A stretch of DNA of 6,588 nt from an uncultured Frankineae bacterium (GTDB lineage Bacteria > Actinomycetota > Actinomycetes > Mycobacteriales > SCTD01). Location of the stretch: positions 1 to 6,588 of the forward strand of contig CADCUE010000304.1 in NCBI GenBank assembly GCA_902805805.1, read 5' to 3'. Made by a program: the position numbers and the translations under genes. The notes below the pieces were generated by a model that saw only the letters and a list, made by a program, of their open reading frames with translations, had not been told where the DNA came from and ran no database searches. Shown here piece by piece: positions 1 to 6,588 of this stretch. How positions within the stretch are numbered: the stretch's first letter is position 1; each line of letters opens with the position of its first letter.

Positions 1-2
1 TC

Positions 3-509
3 GTCGAGAACAAGCTGACCGCTGCGTGGGACGTGCTGCTGTTCGGGTGGTTCGACCTGTCGTCGGAGGCGCCGCCGGCGGCGGTGCACCGGGAGTTCTT
101 CGGTCTGGACGGGGCGTTCCGGGCCGGTCCGCCGGTGCCGGAGTTCGACGCGCTGTTCGACGAGATGAAGGTGCAGCTCGACGGCGAGCGCCTCGTCGAG
201 GTGGCGGAGCGCATCGACGCGCTGTGCCACGAGTCGGCGCTCGCGCTGTTCCTGTGCGCGCCGCAGGCGCTGTACGCGGTGAACAACCACGTCAGCTTCG
301 GGCCGTACCGGACGACCTTCGAGATCGCCGAGGTCACCGTCGACGACGAGCACTGGTCCCGCACGGGCGGCGGCGCGGAGCTGTCGGGGGCCGGGAGCGG
401 CGACGCCGTCACCGGCCCCGAGGGGTCCGTCGCCGGCTACGGCGCCCTGCCCCCTGACGAGGGCGCCAGCAAGCCGGGCTTCTCCGGAGCCGCCGGCAAC
501 GCCTGCTAG
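3..509 (+). CDS. ABC transporter substrate-binding protein, family 5 type (3' end only)
   Basis: This is the C-terminal 168 residues of a gene that begins before the window; the frame is open from base 3, so the GTG at 33 is internal and not the start. The fragment resembles the C-terminal lobe of extracellular peptide/solute-binding proteins that feed ABC importers: a WDVLLFGWFD strand, then FDALFDEMK, a helix around ERLVEVAERIDALCHES, and the strand segment LYAVNNHVSFGPYRTTFE ending near DEHWSR. Such proteins are lipoproteins or secreted proteins, but the signal peptide lies outside the window. Codon third positions are almost all G/C throughout. The last 48 or so residues (363-506) form a Gly/Ala/Ser-rich, probably disordered tail ending in Cys, beyond the point where the family usually stops. 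The substrate cannot be told. It converges on the threonine synthase-like gene, with a shared hairpin between them. Confidence 0.75.
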   Translation, partial: VENKLTAAWDVLLFGWFDLSSEAPPAAVHREFFGLDGAFRAGPPVPEFDALFDEMKVQLDGERLVEVAERIDALCHESALALFLCAPQALYAVNNHVSFGPYRTTFEIAEVTVDDEHWSRTGGGAELSGAGSGDAVTGPEGSVAGYGALPPDEGASKPGFSGAAGNAC

Positions 510-557
510 ACCGCAGGCCCGGGTGGGACGGCTGCCGTCCCCACCCGGGCCTGCGGG

Positions 558-561
<4 letters not shown>
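506..561. terminator. Bidirectional hairpin between convergent genes
   Basis: Arms 511-527 and 540-556 are perfectly complementary over 17 bp. Inside them a further 4 bp (528-531 with 535-538) closes a 3-nt loop, leaving C539 bulged. Outside them, CTAG (506-509) can pair with CTAG (558-561) across an A/G mismatch. The TAG stop of the upstream gene (507-509) and the TAG stop of the minus-strand gene (558-560 complement) therefore lie in the feet of one stem. There is no U-tract, which is common for actinobacterial hairpin terminators. The symmetry suggests it stops transcripts from both sides. Confidence 0.85.
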
Positions 562-1817
<1,256 letters not shown>

Positions 1818-1826
1818 GATCTCCTC
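1818..1826 (-). promoter_or_regulatory. Ribosome binding site overlapping riboswitch P1
   Basis: On the minus strand GAGGAG (1826-1821) precedes ATG by 3 nt; counting GAGG as the core, the spacing is 5 nt. Its first three bases (1826-1824) are also the last three bases of the 3' strand of the riboswitch P1 helix. Closing P1 on SAM binding would therefore mask part of the ribosome binding site. This supports translational control and fixes the start codon at 1817. Confidence 0.75.
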
Positions 1827-1931
1827 ATCTTCCCCGCCGCAGCGGGACGGACTTGGCACCTGGCGGCCGGGATTGGCGCGCTGGTTGCCGGGGCGTCGTC
1901 GGGCCGTGTCCCTGGTGCCCCTCGGGATGAG
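1824..1931 (-). promoter_or_regulatory. SAM-I (S-box) riboswitch
   Basis: The minus-strand leader matches the S-box aptamer in sequence and folding. P1 is CTCATC (1931-1926) with GATGAG (1829-1824). P2 is GGGGC (1921-1917) with GCCCC (1894-1890), and inside it lie GGCCCGACGACG (1905-1894) and the AGGGA segment typical of the class. P3 pairs GGC-A-ACC (1889-1883) with GGTGCC (1860-1855), leaving one bulged A. The hallmark GGTGCCAAGTCC is at 1860-1849. P4 is CCCGC (1846-1842) with GCGGG (1837-1833) and a 4-nt loop, followed by GGAAGATGAG. Ligand binding stabilises P1. Because P1 overlaps the Shine-Dalgarno, the likely outcome is reduced translation when SAM is high. I see no separate terminator between the aptamer and the ATG. 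Confidence 0.93.
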
Positions 1932-1955
1932 CGGTGCTGTTCAGTTGGAGCGCCG

Positions 1956-1961
1956 AGCGTA
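1956..1961 (-). promoter_or_regulatory. Candidate -10 box for the riboswitch-controlled transcript
   Basis: On the minus strand TACGCT (1961-1956) fits the actinobacterial TANNNT pattern. A start site about 7 nt downstream (near 1949) would leave a leader of about 18 nt before riboswitch P1. No good -35 box is visible at 17-18 bp. The same hexamer occurs in front of the AAA+ gene on the other strand. This is a pattern match only. Confidence 0.4.
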
Positions 1962-1973
1962 CCTGCTGCGCAC

Positions 1974-1979
1974 TAACCT
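1974..1979 (+). promoter_or_regulatory. otsA: Candidate -10 box of otsA (leaderless mRNA)
   Basis: TAACCT fits TANNNT and ends exactly 6 nt before the GTG start at 1986, so transcription would begin at or next to the start codon. No Shine-Dalgarno precedes the GTG on this strand, which agrees with a leaderless message. TTGGAG at 1945-1950 resembles a -35 box, but its 23-bp spacing is too long. This box overlaps the expected -35 area of the divergent promoter, so the two promoters may compete. Confidence 0.5.
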
Positions 1980-1985
1980 CCTCGG

Positions 1986-3401
1986 GTGACGTCCACCCTG
2001 CTGCTGGCCTCCAACCGGGGACCGGTGTCGTACGCCGAGGACGGCCGGGGCGGGCTCGTCGCACGCCGCGGCGCCGGCGGTCTGGTGTCGGCGGTGACGC
2101 GCGCGTCCGCCGACGACTCGCTGCTGTGGGTGTGCGCGGCCCTGTCCGACGCCGACCGGCTGGCGACCCGGGCGGCCGGCGGCCGGGTGCAGCCGGCGGT
2201 GGAGATGCTGGACGTCGACCCGGTCACCTTCGACCGCGCCTACAACGGCGTCGCCAACGCCACCCTGTGGTTCGTCGCGCACCTGCTCTACGACACCGCC
2301 AGCGCGCCGGTGTTCGACGCCCGGACCGCGCGCGAGTGGGAGGCCTACCGCTCGTACGACGACGCCTTCGCCGAGGCGCTGGCCCGCAACGCCGCACCGG
2401 GCGCGGCGGTGCTCGTGCAGGACTACCACCTGGCGCTGACCCCGAGGCAGCTGCGCGAGCGCCGACCCGATCTGCGGATCGGCCACTTCAGCCACACGCC
2501 CTGGGCGCCACCGGAGTACTTCTGCCTGCTGCCCGACGACGTCGCCCGCGAGGTGCTGCTCGGGATGCTCGGCGCGGACGCGGTCGGCTTCCACTCCGCC
2601 CGCTGGGCCGACGCCTTCGGGCGCTGCTGCGCCGAGGTGCTGGGTGCGACCTGGACCGGCGCGGAGGTGCGCCACGACGCACGCACCACCCGCGTGTCGG
2701 TGCACCCCCTCGGCGTGGACCCCGACGAGCTGCGCGAGTGCGCCGCCGCCCCGGACGTGCAGGGCCGGCTGCCGCTGCTGCGCGAGCTCGTCGGCGACCG
2801 TCAGCTGGTCCTGCGGATCGACCGCACGGAGCTGAGCAAGAACATCGTCCGCGGCCTGGAGGCCTTCCGGGAGCTGCTGCGCACCCGTCCGGAGTGGCAC
2901 GAGCGGGTCGTGCACCTGGCCTTCGCCTACCCGTCGCGGCACGACCTGCCGGAGTACCGCGCCTACACCGGCGTCGTGCAGCGCGTGGCCCGGGAGGTCA
3001 ACGAGGAGTACGCCCGGCCCGGCTGGCTGCCGGTCCACCTCGAGGTCCGCGACGACTACCCGCGCTCGCTCGCGGCCTACACGCTCGCCGACGTCCTGCT
3101 CGTCAACCCGCTGCGCGACGGCATGAACCTCGTCGCCAAGGAGGGGCCGGTGCTGTCCGACCGCGGCCTGTCCCTGGTGCTGTCCCGCCAGGCCGGCGCG
3201 GCCGACGAGCTCGGCCCCGACGCGCACCTGGTGAACCCCTACGACGTCGCCCAGACCGCGCAGGCGCTGCACGAGGCGCTGTCCACGCCGGCCGCCGTCC
3301 GCGCGCAGCGCTCGGCCCGGCTGGCCCGGGCCGCCACCGCCCTGCCGCCGTCCGCCTGGCTCTCGTCCCAGCTCGCCGCACTGCCGCCGGCGCGGCCCTA
3401 G
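1986..3401 (+). CDS. otsA: Trehalose-6-phosphate synthase (GT20)
   Basis: Makes trehalose-6-phosphate from glucose-6-phosphate and a nucleotide-activated glucose in the cytoplasm; otsB further along supplies the phosphatase. The 471 residues match GT20 length and motif order: SNRGP (9-13) near the N terminus, QDYHL (145-149), GHFSHTPWAPPE (166-177), GFHS, PLGVDP, the donor-phosphate pair R280 and K285 in IDRTELSK, and RDGMNLVAKE (377-386). In E. coli OtsA the R/K segment reads DRLDYSK; the TELSKN version here is what I recall from actinobacterial enzymes. Streptomyces venezuelae OtsA is reported, from memory, to use GDP-glucose, so the donor here may be GDP-glucose rather than UDP-glucose. 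The GTG start is chosen because the SNRGP strand begins immediately after it and a -10 box sits 6 nt upstream. It is divergent from the riboswitch gene and followed by a hairpin. Confidence 0.95.
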   Translation: MTSTLLLASNRGPVSYAEDGRGGLVARRGAGGLVSAVTRASADDSLLWVCAALSDADRLATRAAGGRVQPAVEMLDVDPVTFDRAYNGVANATLWFVAHLLYDTASAPVFDARTAREWEAYRSYDDAFAEALARNAAPGAAVLVQDYHLALTPRQLRERRPDLRIGHFSHTPWAPPEYFCLLPDDVAREVLLGMLGADAVGFHSARWADAFGRCCAEVLGATWTGAEVRHDARTTRVSVHPLGVDPDELRECAAAPDVQGRLPLLRELVGDRQLVLRIDRTELSKNIVRGLEAFRELLRTRPEWHERVVHLAFAYPSRHDLPEYRAYTGVVQRVAREVNEEYARPGWLPVHLEVRDDYPRSLAAYTLADVLLVNPLRDGMNLVAKEGPVLSDRGLSLVLSRQAGAADELGPDAHLVNPYDVAQTAQALHEALSTPAAVRAQRSARLARAATALPPSAWLSSQLAALPPARP

Positions 3402-3402
3402 C

Positions 3403-3433
3403 CCGCCGCGCCGCGGCCCGCCCGGCGCGGCGG
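3403..3433 (+). terminator. GC-rich hairpin after otsA
   Basis: CCGCCGCGCC (3403-3412) pairs perfectly with GGCGCGGCGG (3424-3433); one more G-C pair (3413/3423) leaves a 9-nt loop. It starts 2 nt after the otsA stop and has no U-tract. It likely separates otsA from the AAA+ gene, whose -10 box follows 5 nt later, so the stem also covers the -35 area of that promoter. Confidence 0.65.
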
Positions 3434-3437
3434 TCCG

Positions 3438-3443
3438 TACGCT
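3438..3443 (+). promoter_or_regulatory. Candidate -10 box of the AAA+ gene (leaderless mRNA)
   Basis: TACGCT (TANNNT) ends 6 nt before the GTG at 3450, the same spacing as in front of otsA. No Shine-Dalgarno is present between it and the start. Transcription would start at the GTG. The -35 position (about 3415-3420) lies in the terminator hairpin and has no consensus. Confidence 0.5.
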
Positions 3444-3449
3444 CCGCAG

Positions 3450-5624
3450 GTGCTCGCTCTCACCGCGGTCCTGCGCAGCTCGGCCCGCTACGACCGGCAC
3501 GGCATCGTCCGCCTGCCGCAGCAGGCGATGTCCGCCCTCGGCGTCGCCGACGGGGGCGTGGTCGTGCTGCGGGGTCGCCGGACCTCCGCCGCCATCGCGG
3601 TGACCGCCGAGGGCTGCCCGCCCGGCAGCGTCCTGTGCGACGAGCTGGTGCTGTCCAACCTCTCGCTCACCGACGGCGACCGCGTCGAGGTCGAGGCGGC
3701 GCCCCGCACCGAGGCCTCGCGGCTGACCGTCACCGGCCCCGACGGCGTCGCCCGAGCGCTGGACCCGGCCGTCCTGCGCACCGCGCTGCTCGGCAAGGTC
3801 GTGATGTCCGGCGACCAGGTCTCGCTGCGGCCGAGCGACCTCGCGCCGCCGGTGGACTTCGTCCGGCTGCGCGGGCAGCTCACCGCCTGGCTCGGGGCGG
3901 GCTGGACCAGCCAGGTCCTGCACGTCACCGACACCGAGCCGGCCGGCCCCGTGCTCGTCACCATGGGCACGGTCACGGGCTGGCGCGGCGGCACGACGAC
4001 CACCGGCGAGCCCACCCCCGAGCCGGCTCCGGTGCCCGCGACGGCCGGGGCGGCGCCCCGTGCGCTGGCCGACCTCCCGGGGCTCGAGAGCCAGGCAGCG
4101 GCGCTCAGGGAGTGGCTCGACCTCGGCTTCCACCACCGCGACCTGCTGGCGCGGCTCGGCGCCAGCCCTGGCATGGGGGTGCTGCTGACCGGCCCGTCCG
4201 GCTCCGGCAAGGCCGCGCTCGTCGAGGCGGTCGCGACCGAGGTCGGCGCGCGGCTGGTGCAGCTCTGGGGTCCGCAGCTGGCGGCGACCGAGGCGAACGC
4301 CGCCGCCAAGCAGGTGGTCGACACCCTGGCCCGGGCCAGCCGGGAGGCGCCGACCGTCGTGCTCGTCGTCGACGTGGAGGCCGTCGCACCCCGGGAGGGC
4401 GCCGGGCCGCTGCTGCCGGTGCTGCTCACCGCGCTGCGCGAGCTCGTGCAGACCGGCCGGGCGGCGGTCGTGTGCACCACCTCCCACCCGGAGCGCGTCA
4501 CGCCGGAGCTGCGCACGCCGGGCACCCTGGACCACGAGCTGGCCCTGCCGCTGCCCGACCGCAAGCAGCGGCTGCGCCTGCTCGAGGTCGCCACCCGCAG
4601 CGTCCCGCTGGCCGAGGACGTCGCCCTGGACGACGTCGCCGGCCGTACGCCGGGGTTCGTCGCGGCCGACGTCCTGGCGCTGGTGCGCGAGGCCGGTCTG
4701 CGGGCCGCGGCCCGGCAGCGCGACGCCGAGTCGCCGACCGTCGGCCAGGTCGACCTGGAGGCGGCGCTCGAGGTCGTGCGGGCCACCTCGATGGAGGGCT
4801 CGACCCTCGACCTGTCGCCGCTGACCCTCGACGACGTCGGCGACATGGCCGACGTCAAGCAGGCGCTGACCGAGGCGGTGCTGTGGCCGCTGGACTACCC
4901 CGACACCTTCGCCCGGCTGGGCGTGGCGCCGCCGCGCGGGCTGCTGCTGTACGGCCCGCCCGGCTGCGGCAAGACCTTCCTGGTCAAGGCGATCGCCGGC
5001 TCGGGGCAGGCCAACGTCCTGTCCGTCAAGGGGGCCGAGCTGCTTAGCAAGTGGGTCGGCGAGTCCGAGCGGGCCGTCCGGGAGCTGTTCCGGCGGGCGC
5101 GCGAGTCGGCGCCCGCCATCGTGTTCCTCGACGAGGTGGACGCGCTCGCCCCGGTGCGCGGCCAGTCGACCGACGGCGGCACGACCGACCGCGTCGTCGC
5201 GGCGCTGCTGACCGAGCTCGACGGGGTCGAGGACCTGCGCAACGTCGTGGTGCTGGGGGCGACCAACCGCCCGGACCTCATCGACCCGGCGCTGCTGCGC
5301 CCGGGACGGCTCGAGCGGCTGGTGTTCGCCCCTCCCCCGGACGCCGAGGCCCGCGCCGCCATCCTGCGCGCCGCGGCGTCCGGGGTGCCGCTGGCCGACG
5401 ACGTCGACCTCGTCGAGCTGGGCCGGCGCACCGAGCGCTTCTCCGGAGCCGACTGCACCGCGCTGGTGCGCGAGGCGGCGCTGACCGCGATGCGCGAGTC
5501 GATGCAGGCCACGACCGTCACGGCGGCGCACCTCGAGCAGGCGCTGACGACCGTGCGCCCCTCCCTGGACCCGGCGCAGGTGGCCGACCTCGCGGCGTAC
5601 GCCGAGCGGCGCGCCGCCCGCTGA
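3450..5624 (+). CDS. CDC48/p97-like AAA+ ATPase with two AAA domains
   Basis: A 724-residue protein with the N-D1-D2 layout of CDC48/VCP unfoldases, close in length to the M. tuberculosis protein Rv0435c (from memory). Residues 1 to about 172 form the N domain, beginning with a double-psi barrel-like region; a Pro/Thr linker follows (about 175-200). D1 (about 205-450) has a Walker A GPSGSGKA (248-255, K254), but the Walker B aspartate D308 is followed by Val instead of Glu, the pore-loop aromatic motif is absent, the sensor-1 region reads TTSHPE instead of ATNRPD, and the second arginine finger is Thr. D2 (about 458-724) is canonical: GPPGCGKT (502-509), pore loop KWVGESE (K534, W535), Walker B DEVD (561-564), ATNRPD, and arginine fingers R617 and R620. 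ATP-driven remodelling thus probably depends on D2. The C terminus (AERRAAR) lacks a proteasome-docking HbYX motif. Substrates are unknown. It has its own leaderless start after the otsA hairpin and faces otsB. Confidence 0.92.
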   Translation: MLALTAVLRSSARYDRHGIVRLPQQAMSALGVADGGVVVLRGRRTSAAIAVTAEGCPPGSVLCDELVLSNLSLTDGDRVEVEAAPRTEASRLTVTGPDGVARALDPAVLRTALLGKVVMSGDQVSLRPSDLAPPVDFVRLRGQLTAWLGAGWTSQVLHVTDTEPAGPVLVTMGTVTGWRGGTTTTGEPTPEPAPVPATAGAAPRALADLPGLESQAAALREWLDLGFHHRDLLARLGASPGMGVLLTGPSGSGKAALVEAVATEVGARLVQLWGPQLAATEANAAAKQVVDTLARASREAPTVVLVVDVEAVAPREGAGPLLPVLLTALRELVQTGRAAVVCTTSHPERVTPELRTPGTLDHELALPLPDRKQRLRLLEVATRSVPLAEDVALDDVAGRTPGFVAADVLALVREAGLRAAARQRDAESPTVGQVDLEAALEVVRATSMEGSTLDLSPLTLDDVGDMADVKQALTEAVLWPLDYPDTFARLGVAPPRGLLLYGPPGCGKTFLVKAIAGSGQANVLSVKGAELLSKWVGESERAVRELFRRARESAPAIVFLDEVDALAPVRGQSTDGGTTDRVVAALLTELDGVEDLRNVVVLGATNRPDLIDPALLRPGRLERLVFAPPPDAEARAAILRAAASGVPLADDVDLVELGRRTERFSGADCTALVREAALTAMRESMQATTVTAAHLEQALTTVRPSLDPAQVADLAAYAERRAAR

Positions 5625-5632
5625 GGGCGCGC

Positions 5633-5669
5633 GCCGGGACGCCCGGCCCCACCCCCACACCCACACCCG
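5633..5669 (+). other. Short hairpin followed by a C-rich, G-poor tract (possible Rho loading site)
   Basis: Just after the AAA+ stop, GCCGGG (5633-5638) pairs with CCCGGC (5642-5647) around a 3-nt loop. It is followed by a run of C and CA (5647-5668) with no G, which is striking in this genome. On the plus-strand RNA this would be an unstructured C-rich segment, as Rho uses, ahead of the inverted repeat. The assignment is inference; it may only be compositional bias. Confidence 0.4.
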
Positions 5670-5671
5670 GT

Positions 5672-5727
5672 CAAGATCTTCGGGAGATCCCCAGCACCGG
5701 GATGCTGTGGAAGTACCGAAGATCTTG
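5672..5727. repeat. 12-bp perfect inverted repeat with nested palindromes
   Basis: CAAGATCTTCGG (5672-5683) and CCGAAGATCTTG (5716-5727) are perfect inverted copies separated by 32 nt. Each arm contains the 8-bp palindrome AAGATCTT. Between the arms, CAGCA (5692-5696) pairs with TGCTG (5703-5707) around a 6-nt loop, and GGGAGATCCC (5682-5691) is a near palindrome. The region is less GC-rich than its surroundings and codes for nothing recognisable. It lies between convergent genes, so it may act as a terminator in both directions; a copy of a dispersed repeat or a protein-binding site are alternatives. Confidence 0.7.
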
Positions 5728-5731
5728 CAGC

Positions 5732-5769
5732 GAGCCCCGGCTCGTGCAGTGAGCCCCGGATCGTGCGGT
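5732..5769. repeat. Tandem 19-bp duplication at the otsB 3' end
   Basis: Two adjacent 19-nt units (5732-5750 and 5751-5769), both beginning GAGCCCCGG, differ at only two positions. The second unit reaches the first base of the otsB stop codon (TCA 5769-5771 on the plus strand). The first unit, with the preceding C, can form CGAGC/GCTCG; the second has changes that break this stem. It looks like a local duplication downstream of otsB. Confidence 0.7.
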
Positions 5770-6588
5770 CAGGCGGGGTCGAGCAGGGCGCCCAGCAGCG
5801 CCACCACACCGGCCGGGCCGTCGACCACGACGTCGGCCCGGTCGCGCAGCTGCGCCGGTCCCTCCTCGCTCGCGCTGCACACCAGCAGCCCCGGCACGCC
5901 GACCGCGCGCAGCTCGTCGACGGCGTCGTACGCCGGCAGGTCGCCGGTGTCGTCGCCGGCGAACAGCACCGCGGACGGCGGCGGCTCGCACAGCGACAGC
6001 AGCGCCCCGCGCTTGTCGAAGCCGGGCGGCCGCACCTCGAGGACCAGGCGCCCGGGATGCATCTCGAGGCCGGCGGCGGTGGCGAGCTCGTGCACGGGTG
6101 AGGTGAGCCGGGCCAGCGCGCCGTGCGGGTCCGCGCACCGACGGGTGTGCACGACCAGGGCCAGGCCCTTGTCCTCCAGCTGGGCGCCCTCCGGGGCCAG
6201 CAGGGCCGGCAGCCGGTCGCGGACCTCGGCGATGCCGGGCAGCGGCGGGGGGCTGGTGAGCTCTCCTGCCGACCAGCGCTGGGCGCCGTACTGGCCGAGG
6301 ACCACGAGTCCGGGCACGTCGGTGAGACCGCCCAGCTGCACGACGACGTCCGCCGGCCGCCCGGTCACCAGGGCCAGGCTGCGCAGCTGCGGCGCCAGTC
6401 GGCGCAGCGCGTCCACCGCGCCGGCGGCGGGCACGGCGTCGGACGGGCGCTCCACGACCGGGGCGAGCGTGCCGTCGTAGTCGAGCGCCACGACGGCGCC
6501 GTCGGGGTCGGCCCGCAGCGCGGCGAGCCCGGGCAGCTCGGGTCGCAGGTCGGCACCCCGGCCGGGGCCCGGGTCGGGGCCCAGGTCG
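5769..6588 (-). CDS. otsB: Trehalose-6-phosphate phosphatase (HAD family), 5' end outside window
   Basis: Removes phosphate from trehalose-6-phosphate to give trehalose, the step after OtsA. HAD motifs are in order: DYDGTLAP with nucleophile Asp (codon 6482-6480) and acid/base Asp two residues on; LVTGRP (motif II); the motif III lysine in PPGFDKRGA; and GDDTGD (motif IV, about 5942-5959) for Mg2+. A cap domain lies between motifs II and III, as in other OtsB proteins. The frame stays open from 6491 to the window edge (about 32 more codons, Pro/Gly-rich then PELPGLAALRADPDGAVV). The GTG at 6491 leaves only three residues before the nucleophile and removes part of the first strand, so the true start is probably beyond 6588. 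It converges on the AAA+ gene and is not in an operon with otsA. Confidence 0.92.
   Translation of the reverse strand, partial: DLGPDPGPGRGADLRPELPGLAALRADPDGAVVALDYDGTLAPVVERPSDAVPAAGAVDALRRLAPQLRSLALVTGRPADVVVQLGGLTDVPGLVVLGQYGAQRWSAGELTSPPPLPGIAEVRDRLPALLAPEGAQLEDKGLALVVHTRRCADPHGALARLTSPVHELATAAGLEMHPGRLVLEVRPPGFDKRGALLSLCEPPPSAVLFAGDDTGDLPAYDAVDELRAVGVPGLLVCSASEEGPAQLRDRADVVVDGPAGVVALLGALLDPA

Noticed and set aside
1818..1859. Longer N terminus for the threonine synthase-like protein starting at GTG 1859
   Set aside because: That GTG is part of the conserved GGTGCC of the riboswitch P3/J3-4 region, so it is aptamer sequence; the ATG at 1817 has a Shine-Dalgarno.
1945..1950. TTGGAG as -35 box of otsA
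   Set aside because: Spacing to the -10 box is 23 bp, outside the usual 16-19 bp.
1978..1985. GAGGAGGT-like Shine-Dalgarno on the minus strand followed by GTG
   Set aside because: The spacing to the GTG is about 2 nt and no meaningful open frame follows; the leader continues into the riboswitch.
1934..5047. Long plus-strand open frame covering otsA and most of the AAA+ gene
   Set aside because: It is a frame-shifted shadow of both genes, rich in Arg, Ala and Pro and without motifs; third-position G/C bias belongs to the two real frames.
1941..5666. Very long open frame on the minus strand opposite otsA and the AAA+ gene
   Set aside because: It spans two well-supported genes and their intergenic hairpin, has low-complexity Arg/Gly/His-rich composition and no recognisable domain; GC-rich DNA rarely contains stop codons in such shadow frames.
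5671..5809. Short peptides readable across the inverted repeat on either strand
   Set aside because: They are ends of shadow frames, no start or ribosome binding site is associated, and the region is explained by repeats.
5769..6491. GTG at 6491 as the start of otsB
   Set aside because: It would leave only three residues before the catalytic Asp and cut the first beta strand (AVVALDYDGT); the frame is open to the window edge with normal codon bias.

Overview
The window is very GC-rich, with G or C at nearly every third codon position. Together with GTG starts directly behind -10 boxes, a CDC48-type AAA+ ATPase and a GT20 OtsA of actinobacterial type, this points to a high-GC actinobacterium. 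I cannot name the genus. No mobile element, CRISPR array, tRNA or rRNA was seen.

Layout: (1) 3-509 (+) is the 3' end of a family-5 type ABC transporter substrate-binding protein. (2) A long palindrome at about 506-561 lies between it and a convergent gene; both TAG stop codons sit in the feet of the hairpin. (3) 558-1817 (-) is a zinc-ribbon PLP enzyme of the threonine synthase family. (4) Its leader, 1824-1931 (-), is a clear SAM-I (S-box) riboswitch whose P1 helix overlaps the Shine-Dalgarno sequence. (5) Divergently, 1986-3401 (+) is otsA (trehalose-6-phosphate synthase). (6) After an intergenic hairpin, 3450-5624 (+) is a two-domain CDC48/p97-like AAA+ ATPase with a degenerate D1 and an intact D2. 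(7) 5625-5768 is a repeat-rich intergenic region with a C-rich tract, a 12-bp inverted repeat and a 19-bp tandem duplication. (8) 5769-6588 (-) is otsB (trehalose-6-phosphate phosphatase), whose 5' end is cut by the window edge.

OtsA and OtsB form the two-step trehalose pathway (nucleotide-glucose + glucose-6-phosphate to trehalose-6-phosphate to trehalose), but they are not an operon: the AAA+ gene lies between them and otsB is on the other strand. otsA and the AAA+ gene each appear to have their own promoter giving leaderless mRNA.

The most interesting element is the SAM riboswitch on a 'threonine synthase'. Switching on threonine synthesis when SAM is scarce would pull O-phosphohomoserine away from methionine, so simple ThrC activity fits poorly. 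A threonine-synthase homologue that makes homocysteine from O-phosphohomoserine (the MetM type reported in Streptomyces, from memory) fits much better. If so, its sulfur-carrier partner (MetO) is not next to it here, because the gene is closed off by a terminator.
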